A DNA stretch of 64,000 nt from positions 124,001-188,000 of the forward strand of contig JAEXGH010000016.1 of assembly GCA_023450935.1 (NCBI GenBank), written 5' to 3'. Of this stretch, positions 15,893 through 24,148 are shown piece by piece. The notes beneath the pieces were generated by a model. That model saw nothing but the letters and a program-made list of their open reading frames with translations. It did not search any database and was not told where the DNA came from. A program made the translations under genes and the position numbers. Each line of letters begins with the position of its first letter. Position 1 is the stretch's first letter. This DNA comes from Verrucomicrobiota bacterium (GTDB lineage: Bacteria; Verrucomicrobiota; Verrucomicrobiia; Opitutales; Intestinicryptomonadaceae).

Positions 15893-16262
15893 TATATCGG
15901 GCATCGACGTAGATTGGCTAAAGCCAATGCTACTTTGCTTTAAAAGGCGGATTGCCTGCGGCAATCGCCGCCACTTTCGGAAATGTAAAAAATTAAAAAA
16001 CTTTAACCAAAAGACAAAGCGAAATTGAATGAAATTCAATTCGCGCCGCTTTAAGTTAAAAAAGCGCGAGGCTCGAGGCAGGACTTGCGTTTGTGAGCGG
16101 GGGGATAGTGCTTAAGCACAGCCCCTCCGAACAAACCAAGTGATGCCCGAGAGCGTTTCTTTAGGCAGTTTTTTATAATCAATGGAGATTGAACTTTGTT
16201 CAATCTCCACTACTTGTTTTTAATAAAAACTGCCGCCGAAAGAAACGCGCCCTCACGCTTTT
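15893..16262. repeat. Palindromic repeat cluster: family A copies 10-13 nested with a family C palindrome
   Basis: Between the convergent ends of gltA and the thioredoxin gene. Family A cores lie at 15913-15928 (ATTGGC/GCCAAT, outer stem GTAG/CTAC), 15951-15965 (ATTGCC/GGCAAT), 16024-16040 (ATTGAAT/ATTCAAT, outer stem GCGAA/TTCGC) and 16188-16204 (ATTGAAC/GTTCAAT, outer stem GGAG/CTCC). A family C element from about 16062 has a GTGCTTAAGCAC centre and flanking GGGG/CCCC. Its right part (GCGTTTCTTT..GGCAGTTTTT) pairs with AAAAACTGCC..AAAGAAACGC around 16225-16250, enclosing copy 13. The right end abuts the stop of the thioredoxin gene. Confidence 0.85.
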
Positions 16263-16264
16263 TT

Positions 16265-16765
16265 TTAGGGGTGGGCTTTGTCAATGCGCTTGATAAGCTC
16301 TTTGGGAGAACTTGTCTGGAAGCCGACAATCTCGTCGAGCACTTTCCCGTTGGAGTCGAGCACAATAATCGTGGGGAATCCGCGGATTGAGAATTGCTCC
16401 GCCAATGCCTTGTGGCGGGAAGCGAACTCGGCATTCTTGGGAGAGCCGAGCCTGTCGAAGTCGGCGCGCACAAAGTGGATTTTTTTGTCGGCATACTTGG
16501 CGAACTCCTTTGTACCCGTTACGAACTTGTGCAGCATCTGACACGGCGGACACCAATCCAAGCCCGAAAACTCCAGAACGATTTTCTTTCCGTCGTTTTT
16601 GGCGGCTTTGACGGCGGCGTCGAAGTCGGCGGAAACCGATTCTCCAATGCGTTTTACCTCCGCTTTAATGTCGTCCTGAACCTGTGAATAACCGGTCGTC
16701 GGCGCGGCGCAGAGCGCGCTGAGAACGGCCATTAAAAAATATTTGCGCTTGCTTACTTTTTTCAT
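16265..16765 (-). CDS. Secreted thioredoxin-fold protein (DsbD-gamma/TlpA-like)
   Basis: 166 aa with an N-terminal signal peptide (MKKVSKRKYFLMAVLSALCAAP). The thioredoxin motif is LDWCPPCQML around residue 71, and the cis-proline loop is IRGFPTIIVL near 128. The CPPC pair suggests a periplasmic disulfide oxidoreductase or reductase; the partner is unknown. It lies 47 nt downstream of the rhamnosidase gene on the same strand and may be read with it. The stop codon lies directly beside the terminal run of the repeat cluster. It is not cytoplasmic TrxA because of the leader. Confidence 0.85.
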   Translation of the reverse strand: MKKVSKRKYFLMAVLSALCAAPTTGYSQVQDDIKAEVKRIGESVSADFDAAVKAAKNDGKKIVLEFSGLDWCPPCQMLHKFVTGTKEFAKYADKKIHFVRADFDRLGSPKNAEFASRHKALAEQFSIRGFPTIIVLDSNGKVLDEIVGFQTSSPKELIKRIDKAHP

Positions 16766-16812
16766 AAAAAACCTTTCGTGTGGGTTATCGGAGTATTCCG
16801 CGCAAAGTAAAG

Positions 16813-19635
16813 CTACTCGCGTAGGAAAATTCTGTAGCTGCCCGATTTCACATTTTTGAGGACGGGCTTGCCGTTTTCAAGCGGCGTATTTTTCGCCAAA
16901 GATTCGCCGTTTATCCTGACACTTTCGGGGTGTGCGGTCGGGAATTTGAGCGTGCCGGTGGCATTCGGGGGGATTACGATGTTCCATTCCAGAACGCCGT
17001 CGGAACGCTTCCAAGACGAAGACGCCGCGCCGTAGGGCGTCTGCTGGGACGCCGAGGCAAAGCTCATGCGCTCGGAGGGTTGCGGGGCGAAGACAATGTT
17101 TTTGTAGCCCGCGGCGGATTCGTCGTGCCACAAGCCCGCAACGTCTTTGTAAAGCCACTGTCCGATTGCCCCGTAGGCGTAGTGGTTGAACGAATTCATG
17201 TTTACGTCGCCGAAGCCCTCTTCAAGAGAGAAACTGTTCCAGCGTTCCCACATTGTGGTTGCGCCCTGATTTATGGGATACAGCCACGAAGGATACGTTT
17301 CGGTAAAGAGCAGCTGGTAGGCAATGTCAGAGCGCCCGAACTTCGTGAGCACGGGGTTTAAAAGGGGCGTTCCCACAAAGCCTGTGCGCAGGTGCATATT
17401 CGCGCGCTTGATTGCCTTGACGAGGTTTTCGAACGCCTGCGGGCGGACGTTTTCGGGGAGAATGTCGAACGCGAGCGCGAGCAGATACGAAGTCTGGCAG
17501 TCGTTTTCAACAACGCCGTTGGGCTTGAGATACTTTTCGCAGAACGCCGCGCGAACTTTTGCGGCAATGTCGGCGAAGTGCTTGGCGTCGGCTTCGTGCC
17601 CCAAGATTGCGGCTACCTTCGAAAGAATGTCGGCGTCGCGGACAAAATACGCAGTGCCGATTAGCCCTTTGGAAGTGTCGGACTTGCCGAGGGGCGCGTA
17701 GGGCTGAATCCAGTCGCCGTAGCCGATTTCGCCGCGGGTGTAGTTGTGCGAAGATGAAACGAGGAACCCCAGCCATTTTTTCATTGCCGCGTAGTTGTCG
17801 CGCAGAATCTTTTTGTCGCCATAGGCGAGGTAGATTTCCCACGGGCAGATAACGCCCGCGTCTGCCCAGGCGGCGCGCCCGATGTTTTTGAACCAGCCGC
17901 CGATGGTGTTGCGCTTGGGAGCGATGTCCGGATACGCGCCGTTGGGCGAAGTGCCGTCGCGCACGTCCAAAAGCCATTTGTTGAAAAACGCGTCTATGTT
18001 CATGTTAAACGCCGCGGTAGGCGCGAAAACTTGGGCGTCGCCGAGCCAGCCCATGCGTTCGTCGCGCTGGGGGCAGTCGGTCGGGACGGAAAAGAAGTTG
18101 CAACGCTGTCCCCACTGAATATTGCTTTGAAGCCTGTTGATTTTCGCCTCGGAACACACGAAAGAGCCGATTAAATCCAAGTCGGAATAAACTACCTTGC
18201 CTTCGACCCAGTCCTTCGATGCCGCAACGCCGTCGGGAAGACCGCTGATTTCGACATACCTGAAGCCGTGGAAAGTGAGCGAGGGTTCGTATTCGGCAGT
18301 GCCCTCAGCTTTGCAAATGTAGGTGTCTATGCTGCGCGCGGTGCGGTAGTTTTCAGTATACATTGTGCCGTCGAGATTGAGCATTTCGGCGAAGCGGATT
18401 GTGATTTTCCTGCCGGGGGCGGAGGGAACTTTTATTTTCGCCCAACCTACGATATTCTGCCCCAAGTCGAAAATATACGTTCCCCCCGCAACTTCGCGCA
18501 CGGAAACGGGATAAAGCGTGTCTTTTACCACGATGGGCTGGCTGCGCCGCGGCTCTACAAGCGGAGTTTTGCCGAGCGGCTCAGCCTTGACGCGCCGCCA
18601 AGCGGAGTCGTCGAACTTTTCGGTGTTTGCGAAAAGTCCCCAGAGGTTTTCGAAGGAACTTCGGGTGTAGGTGTCGTTCCAGCCGTCCTGCTCCAAGCGG
18701 GCGTCGTAGTCTTCGCCGTCGTAGATGTCGGCGGCTACAACCGCCCCGCGAGACCACTTCCATGAGGAATCGGTGATGACGGTTTTCTTCGTGCCGTCGG
18801 CGTAGGTGATTTCAAGCTGCGCGAGGAATTTGGGGTTGTCGCCGTAGTTGCAGGAATTCAAACTCCAACCCATTCTGCCGGTATACCAGCCGCCGCCGAG
18901 CAAAACGCCGACTGTGTTGTGCCCCGAGCGGATGAGGTCGGTTACATCGTATGTGTTTGACTGAACTCGAATGTCGTAGTCGGTCCAGCCCGTTCCCCAG
19001 AAGTCGCGCCCAACTTTTTTGCCGTTAATGTAGCACTGGAAGATGCCCAGCGACGCGACATAAAGCCTCGCCTTTGCGATGTCGCCCTCCGACTCGAACT
19101 CCTTTCTCATGTAGGCGGGTTTATCGCCTCCCAAAATGACTTCGCGCGGCTTCTTGCCCTTGTAGCGCGTTTCCTTGCGGCGTTCGACTTTTTCGTCCGC
19201 GCTAATCCACTGCGCGCGCCAGTCGGAATTACCCAAAAGCCCCGTTTCAAACTCGCCGATATCCGACCAGTCCGATTCCGCTCCGTTTTCGTCCCAATAT
19301 TTTACCCTGTAATACGCCTTTTCGCGCGAAGCGAACGCGCGGCCTTTGTAATCGACCTTAACCGACTGCGACGACTGAACTTTCCCCGAGTCCCACACGG
19401 GAGATTTATCGAGCAATTCGGGCGAACTTGCAACGACAATGCGGTATGCCGTCTGCGATATGCCGTCGCGCACGGGCAACTTCCAAGAGAAACTCAATCC
19501 CTCCAAGTTATAACCGAGCGGATTCTTGTAAAATTCCCCGACAGTTGTTTCGACTGGCTTCGGCAACGCCCATGTCGATGTTGCGCAAAAAGCCAAAAAA
19601 ACCGACAAAAACAAAGATTTTTTCATAGATAACAT
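16813..19635 (-). CDS. Secreted alpha-L-rhamnosidase, GH78
   Basis: About 940 aa with a signal peptide ending around STWA. Domain order matches GH78 enzymes: an N-terminal Fn3-like domain (SFSWKLPVRDG..YRIVVASS), a beta-sandwich Bac_rhamnosid_N domain (RLYVASLGIFQCYINGKKVG..GWYTGRMGW), the concanavalin-like domain, then the (alpha/alpha)6 catalytic barrel with TDCPQRDERMGWLGDAQ around residue 515 and a C-terminal beta domain. The catalytic acid lies in the DERMGW region in characterised members. It hydrolyses terminal rhamnose from plant glycans or glycoconjugates. I chose ATG 19635 because AGGAGG stands 6 nt upstream. Confidence 0.93.
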   Translation of the reverse strand: MLSMKKSLFLSVFLAFCATSTWALPKPVETTVGEFYKNPLGYNLEGLSFSWKLPVRDGISQTAYRIVVASSPELLDKSPVWDSGKVQSSQSVKVDYKGRAFASREKAYYRVKYWDENGAESDWSDIGEFETGLLGNSDWRAQWISADEKVERRKETRYKGKKPREVILGGDKPAYMRKEFESEGDIAKARLYVASLGIFQCYINGKKVGRDFWGTGWTDYDIRVQSNTYDVTDLIRSGHNTVGVLLGGGWYTGRMGWSLNSCNYGDNPKFLAQLEITYADGTKKTVITDSSWKWSRGAVVAADIYDGEDYDARLEQDGWNDTYTRSSFENLWGLFANTEKFDDSAWRRVKAEPLGKTPLVEPRRSQPIVVKDTLYPVSVREVAGGTYIFDLGQNIVGWAKIKVPSAPGRKITIRFAEMLNLDGTMYTENYRTARSIDTYICKAEGTAEYEPSLTFHGFRYVEISGLPDGVAASKDWVEGKVVYSDLDLIGSFVCSEAKINRLQSNIQWGQRCNFFSVPTDCPQRDERMGWLGDAQVFAPTAAFNMNIDAFFNKWLLDVRDGTSPNGAYPDIAPKRNTIGGWFKNIGRAAWADAGVICPWEIYLAYGDKKILRDNYAAMKKWLGFLVSSSHNYTRGEIGYGDWIQPYAPLGKSDTSKGLIGTAYFVRDADILSKVAAILGHEADAKHFADIAAKVRAAFCEKYLKPNGVVENDCQTSYLLALAFDILPENVRPQAFENLVKAIKRANMHLRTGFVGTPLLNPVLTKFGRSDIAYQLLFTETYPSWLYPINQGATTMWERWNSFSLEEGFGDVNMNSFNHYAYGAIGQWLYKDVAGLWHDESAAGYKNIVFAPQPSERMSFASASQQTPYGAASSSWKRSDGVLEWNIVIPPNATGTLKFPTAHPESVRINGESLAKNTPLENGKPVLKNVKSGSYRIFLRE

Positions 19636-19704
19636 TCTTAACCTCCTAATGCTTGGACGCGGAAGTGTCAACAACATTTACCGAAAAAACCGCCGATACA
19701 GACG

Positions 19705-19741
19705 CAAAAAAAGCGGAGACTGCGGCAAGGCAATCTCCGCC
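19705..19741 (-). terminator. Intrinsic terminator after the Cys-rich lipoprotein gene
   Basis: GCGGAGA/TCTCCGC stem extended by TGCC/GGCA-type pairs, followed by T7 on the minus strand. Confidence 0.88.
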
Positions 19742-19768
19742 AAAACTAACTAACTAAGAATCCGCATC

Positions 19769-20017
19769 TTATTTTGCGGGAGCCTGCGCCTTGGGGCACT
19801 GCGCCTTGGGGCATTGAGCTTTGGGGCACTGCGTCTTGGGGCAAGAAGCCTTCTGCGGACATGCCTGCGGGCAACTGCCTTTGGGGCACTGACAATTTAC
19901 ACAAGCGCAAGCCGGACACGCCTTTTGCGGGCAAGCCGACTTTGTGCAAGTGCCACAGCACGCGCTCAAGGCAAACGCGCAGGCAATTATCGATGTAAAC
20001 GCTAATAATTTTTTCAT
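19769..20017 (-). CDS. Small cysteine-rich lipoprotein with CPKxQ tandem repeats
   Basis: 82 aa. An N-terminal signal ends in a lipobox (FALSAC), so the mature protein should be lipidated. It has about 15 cysteines in roughly 65 residues, mostly as CPxxxCP or CxxC pairs, and ends in four near-identical pentapeptides (CPKTQ, then CPKAQ three times). At DNA level this is a 15-bp tandem repeat, prone to slippage. Function is unknown; metal binding or disulfide cross-linking at the cell surface is conceivable. I chose ATG 20017 with AGGAG 10 nt upstream over a TTG at 20026. Its own terminator follows. Confidence 0.8.
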   Translation of the reverse strand: MKKLLAFTSIIACAFALSACCGTCTKSACPQKACPACACVNCQCPKGSCPQACPQKASCPKTQCPKAQCPKAQCPKAQAPAK

Positions 20018-20063
20018 ATTTTTCAATCTCCTTTAATTCCCTTTCGGATATTTTTGTAAGAGT

Positions 20064-21398
20064 TTAAGCGACTCTTTCCACAACTACCGACGACGCGCTC
20101 GGCCGGCGCGGAGCAAGGCGGTATGCGTTGCGGAAATAGTCTATTGCCGAATCGAGATTGTTTTCGTCGTTGTAGTGAATCATCAGAAGCGGCTCGCCCT
20201 GCTTTACCTGCGTGCCGATTTTCTTGACTTCCGTAACGCCGACATACGGGTCGATTTTTCCCGACTTGGTAATCGAAAGCATTTGAACGCCCCTTGCAAT
20301 CTGTCCGGCGTTGATGTTATGGACGTAGCCACGCTTGGGCGCGGTAAGCTTTCTGACGTGTTTGGGCATGGGATATTTGCTCGGGTCTTCAAGCCACGGA
20401 GCCGAACCGCCCTGCGCCTTTATCATTTCGAGGAATTTTTTATACGCCGAGCCGTCTTCTATTGCGCGTTCGACCGCCTGTTTTGCCGAGAGCGTAGAGC
20501 CCGCAACACCCGCCAAGCGCAGAATTTCCATACCGAGCTTCAAAACAAGCTCCTTCATATCCTCCGAACCGTTGCCGCGCAGAAAGTCCAACGCCTCCAA
20601 CACTTCGAAGCCCAAGCCCACGCTGTTGCCGAGCGGCTGGCTCATGTCGGTTACAAGCGCAACGCAGCGGTGCTTCATGACCCTTGCCACGCGCGTGATT
20701 GTGCGGGCAAGCTGTTTTGCCTGCTCGAGATCGTGCAGGTAGGAACCGTTGCCCCATTTGACGTCCACAACCAAACCTTCCGAGCCTACCGCGAACTTCT
20801 TGCTCAAAACGCTTGCGGCAATAAGCGGAAGGCTCGCAATGGTTGCGGTACTTTGGCGCATTTTGTAGAGCTTTGCGTCTACGGGGGAAATAGACTGGTC
20901 GTGCTCGCAAATGGCGCAACCTACGGTGGAGAGCTGTTTTTCGAATTCCGCAAGCGAAAGCTTCGTCTTGAAATTGTGAATCGACGAAAGTTTGTCGGTA
21001 ACGGTAATTACAAAATCCTCGTCGGGGCTCGTCATACCGGGGACTACCACGCCGCAGGCCGCGCCTATTGCCGATAAAATCATCGTGGTTTTGTCGCCGA
21101 CGCCACCCGTTGAATACTTCGCGACTTTGGGCTTTGAGTTGTTCGACAAATCGAGCGTTTCGCCCGTGCCTATCATTTCGTCGGCGAAATACGACGTTTC
21201 CTGCGCGGACATATCCTTGAAGAATATCGCCATAATAAGGGCGGCAAGCTGGTAGTCGGGCATTTCGTCGTCGAGAATGGAATCGACAATATTGCGAACT
21301 TCCTCTTCGGTAAATTCGTCGCCTTCGCATTTTTTCTCGATAAGATACGCGTAGGACGATTTTATGTTCAATTTTCCGATATTTTTCTTAATAGCCAT
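20064..21398 (-). CDS. deoA: Thymidine/pyrimidine-nucleoside phosphorylase
   Basis: 444 aa of the anthranilate phosphoribosyltransferase-like nucleoside phosphorylase family. Phosphate-binding KYSTGGVGDKTTM (about residue 80) and the substrate loop LYKMRQSTATI followed by LIAASVLSKKFA (about 170-190) are characteristic, as is VGLGFEVLEALDFLRG. The C-terminal domain includes GYVHNINAGQIARGVQML. It cleaves thymidine or uridine to base and (deoxy)ribose-1-phosphate. TmP and PyNP cannot be told apart from sequence reading alone. The start is ATG 21398; no strong Shine-Dalgarno is visible. The Cys-rich lipoprotein gene follows at 46 nt. Confidence 0.88.
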   Translation of the reverse strand: MAIKKNIGKLNIKSSYAYLIEKKCEGDEFTEEEVRNIVDSILDDEMPDYQLAALIMAIFFKDMSAQETSYFADEMIGTGETLDLSNNSKPKVAKYSTGGVGDKTTMILSAIGAACGVVVPGMTSPDEDFVITVTDKLSSIHNFKTKLSLAEFEKQLSTVGCAICEHDQSISPVDAKLYKMRQSTATIASLPLIAASVLSKKFAVGSEGLVVDVKWGNGSYLHDLEQAKQLARTITRVARVMKHRCVALVTDMSQPLGNSVGLGFEVLEALDFLRGNGSEDMKELVLKLGMEILRLAGVAGSTLSAKQAVERAIEDGSAYKKFLEMIKAQGGSAPWLEDPSKYPMPKHVRKLTAPKRGYVHNINAGQIARGVQMLSITKSGKIDPYVGVTEVKKIGTQVKQGEPLLMIHYNDENNLDSAIDYFRNAYRLAPRRPSASSVVVERVA

Positions 21399-21651
21399 AA
21401 TTTGCAATGTGATTGAAGAGGCAACGATAGCAACTCTATTGTTAAATAAGGCATAATCTAAAAAAAAAGTCCAGCAAAAAATAAGTTCGGAACAATTTTA
21501 TTTTTTTACGCCTTAATATATTATGAATTTGAAATACGACACCGAAAAAACCTATTTTGTTGCGCAAACGCGCAAAAAAAATTGCGGCCGGCGGACGGGG
21601 CGAATTTTTCGCTTGGCAAAAGGGAAGTATTGTGAAAATATTCGCGACATA

Positions 21652-21888
21652 ATGGCGTCAAAGAAAAAAGGCGAACCCGAATTCGAAAAAACACTGGGCG
21701 AATTGGAAGTCCTCGTGCAGGAGCTTGAGGACGGCTCGCTGTCGCTCGACGAATCGCTCGAAAAATACGCCCGTGCGAAGGAGTGCTTGGACTTTTGCCG
21801 CAAAAAGCTCTCTGACGCCGAGCTTAAAATAAACCGTATCAACGAAGCAGGCTCCGCACCGACGCCGTTTAATATCGACGAAGAATAA
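21652..21888 (+). CDS. xseB: Exodeoxyribonuclease VII small subunit
   Basis: 78 aa, matching XseB length. FEKTLGELEVLVQELEDGSLSLDESLEKY is the family signature region (given here only in part: LGELEVLVQELEDGSLSLDE). It is the small regulatory subunit of ExoVII, which degrades single-stranded DNA with XseA. xseA is not in this window. A longer frame extends upstream to 21523 but its extra residues do not look like XseB. It lies 4 nt before dxs, an arrangement seen in many bacteria (often xseA-xseB-ispA-dxs). Confidence 0.9.
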   Translation: MASKKKGEPEFEKTLGELEVLVQELEDGSLSLDESLEKYARAKECLDFCRKKLSDAELKINRINEAGSAPTPFNIDEE

Positions 21889-21892
21889 TTCC

Positions 21893-23761
21893 ATGTTAGA
21901 AAACATACATTCTCCCGAAGATTTAAAGAAACTTTCGCCCCAACAACTCCCTCAACTTGCAGAGGAAATCAGGAGGGAAATAATAGACGTAACCTCGAAA
22001 AAGGGCGGGCACGTCAGCCCGAACCTCGGCGTTATAGAGCTGACAATAGCCCTGCACCGCGTGTTCGACACCCCGAAAGACAAAATAATTTTCGACGTCT
22101 CGCACCAATGCTATACGCACAAGCTTTTAACGGGACGCAACAACGAACTTTTCCAAAATCTGCGCCAGTCGGGCGGGATTAGCGGCTTCTGCAACAGGAA
22201 GGAAAGCCCGCACGACGCGTTCGGCGCGGGGCACGCGGGGACGGCGCTCTCGGCGGCACTCGGCTTTGCGGCCGCGCGCGACAGAAACGGAACGGACGAA
22301 AACGTGATTGCAGTAGTCGGCGACGCGTCGATTTCAAACGGCGTTTCGCTTGAGGCGTTAAACAATATTTCGACAACAACAAAAAAAATGATTGTCGTGT
22401 TAAACGACAATAAAATGTCGATTGCCAAAAACGTGGGGGCTATGTCGAAACACCTCAACAGCATAATCACAAACCCCTACTACAACCGTTTGTATTCCGA
22501 TATGAACGACTTCCTCAAGAAGATTCTCGGCGACTCCGCGGTGGAAGTAAACGAGAGAATCCACAAGGGGATAAAGGGGTTTGTGCTGCCGTCCTCGCTG
22601 TTCGAAAACGTCGGAATGCTCTACATCGGGCCGATTGACGGGCACGATATTCCGACGCTTGAAAGATATCTGCAATACTGCAAAAGCTCCGACAAGCCCG
22701 TAGTTTTGCACGTCGTTACAAAAAAGGGGAAAGGCTTGCCCGTGGCGGAAAAAAACCCCGAAAAATTCCACGGGGCCTCGCCGTATAACATCGAAACGGG
22801 GGAGTCGCTTTCAAACGACAAAACAATACCGAATTATCAGGACGTTTTCGGCAAGGCTTTGTTGGATTTGGCGAAAAAGGACAAGAAAATAGTGGGAATC
22901 ACCGCCGCAATGGCATCGGGGACGGGAATGGCTGCCCTGAAAAAGGAACTGCCCCACCAGTTCTACGATGTCGGAATTGCCGAAGAACACGCGGCGGTTT
23001 TCGCTGCCGGACTTGCGTGCGGGGGAATCAAGCCCGTGGTTGCAATCTACTCAACCTTTATGCAGCGCGCCTACGACTGCGCAATGCACGATGTCTGCCT
23101 GCAAAATCTGCCCGTAGTCTTCTGTATGGACAGAGCGGGGCTCAGCCCGAACGACGGCGCAACACACCACGGTCTTTTCGATATCTCGATTCTCCGCCCC
23201 CTGCCCAACGCAATCATCATGCAGCCCTCAAACGAGGACGAACTCACCGATATGCTGTGGACGGCGGTTGAAGCCAAAGCTCCTGTGTTCATACGCTATC
23301 CGCGCGGCAAGGCAGAGGGGGTGAAAATAAAGGACGCGCCCCAAAAACTTGAAATCGGCAAAGCCAAACAACTGAGGGAATCGGACGGGAAGCTTTGTAT
23401 TTGGGCACTGGGCAACATGGTAGACGAAGCGTTGAAAGTGGCGGATATGCTCAAAGAGGAGTGCGGGGTGCAAGTCGGCGTTGTGGACGCCCGCTTCGTA
23501 AAGCCGCTCGATGGAGAACTTTTGCTTAAACACGCCGATGAAAACGCCGCAATCGCCACAATGGAAGACCATGCCCGCGCGGGCGGGTTCGGCTCGGCAG
23601 TGGGAGAGCTCCTGCTTGACAGTGGTAAAAAGTGCAAACTTGAAGCAATCGGCTGGCCCGACCAGTTCATACCGCACGGAAGTAGCGTTGCGGCAATCCG
23701 CGAGAAATTCGGGCTTGGGACGCGTCAAATTGCGGATAAATTGAAGGCGCTTGTAAAATAG
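21893..23761 (+). CDS. dxs: 1-deoxy-D-xylulose-5-phosphate synthase
   Basis: 622 aa TPP enzyme and first step of the MEP isoprenoid pathway. Motifs in order: FDVSHQCYTHKLLTGR (about residue 63), AFGAGHAGTALSAALG (about 103), the TPP loop GDASISNGVSLEALNN..NDNKMSIAKNVG (about 142-182), MLYIGPIDGHD (about 243) and YDVGIAEEHAAVFAAGLA (catalytic Glu, about 363). GDASISNG replaces the more usual GDGxxTxG, a small divergence in the TPP motif. ispA (farnesyl diphosphate synthase) is elsewhere in the window (45.1 kb). It overlaps no gene but follows xseB closely. The initiator tRNA follows at 57 nt. Confidence 0.93.
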   Translation: MLENIHSPEDLKKLSPQQLPQLAEEIRREIIDVTSKKGGHVSPNLGVIELTIALHRVFDTPKDKIIFDVSHQCYTHKLLTGRNNELFQNLRQSGGISGFCNRKESPHDAFGAGHAGTALSAALGFAAARDRNGTDENVIAVVGDASISNGVSLEALNNISTTTKKMIVVLNDNKMSIAKNVGAMSKHLNSIITNPYYNRLYSDMNDFLKKILGDSAVEVNERIHKGIKGFVLPSSLFENVGMLYIGPIDGHDIPTLERYLQYCKSSDKPVVLHVVTKKGKGLPVAEKNPEKFHGASPYNIETGESLSNDKTIPNYQDVFGKALLDLAKKDKKIVGITAAMASGTGMAALKKELPHQFYDVGIAEEHAAVFAAGLACGGIKPVVAIYSTFMQRAYDCAMHDVCLQNLPVVFCMDRAGLSPNDGATHHGLFDISILRPLPNAIIMQPSNEDELTDMLWTAVEAKAPVFIRYPRGKAEGVKIKDAPQKLEIGKAKQLRESDGKLCIWALGNMVDEALKVADMLKEECGVQVGVVDARFVKPLDGELLLKHADENAAIATMEDHARAGGFGSAVGELLLDSGKKCKLEAIGWPDQFIPHGSSVAAIREKFGLGTRQIADKLKALVK

Positions 23762-23774
23762 TTGAAAAAAGTTC

Positions 23775-23805
23775 TTGCATTTGCCGCGAAAATGTGGTCT
23801 ATGTA
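23775..23805 (+). promoter_or_regulatory. Putative promoter of the initiator tRNA
   Basis: TTGCAT, 19 nt, TATGTA; a 17-nt alternative places TCTATG as -10. It lies 13 nt before the mature tRNA 5' end. Confidence 0.45.
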
Positions 23806-23818
23806 ATCGAATAATTAT

Positions 23819-23895
<77 letters not shown>

Positions 23896-23900
23896 CTTTT

Positions 23901-23930
23901 AAGCCACGCAGTATGTGTGGCTTTTTTATT
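23901..23930 (+). terminator. Intrinsic terminator of the initiator tRNA
   Basis: AGCCACGCA/TGTGTGGCT stem with a 3-nt loop, then T6. Confidence 0.9.
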
Positions 23931-23954
23931 TATCAGGGATTGGGCTTGAACCAG

Positions 23955-24023
23955 TTCATCACAAAAGTTGCGAAGCAAGCTTTTGGGAAGCATAAACGCA
24001 TTAGCGTTTACCCGTAGGGCGAG
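23955..24023 (+). repeat. Family E hairpin element, copy 1
   Basis: 69 nt beginning TTCATCACAAAAG and ending CCCGTAGGGCGAG. It holds hairpins CAAAAG..CTTTTG, AAACGC/GCGTTT (23994-24009) and CCC/GGG. A second copy lies at 24216-24284. Confidence 0.85.
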
Positions 24024-24148
24024 ACGAGCACCGCTGTGCGAGCGAGTGCAAATCCAATCCCTGCATCCAATTTTTTAAGCCGCGCAATTTGTGCGGCTTT
24101 TCTTTTTTTCAGGGATTGGAGTTGAGCAAATGTATAGAAGCCAAACTC

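Noticed and set aside
21523..21651. 43-residue N-terminal extension of XseB
   Set aside because: The added residues are not XseB-like, and the normal family length starts at ATG 21652.
24046..24069. Second methionine tRNA gene
   Set aside because: Only the 3' 21 nt are present. No anticodon arm or D arm precedes them.
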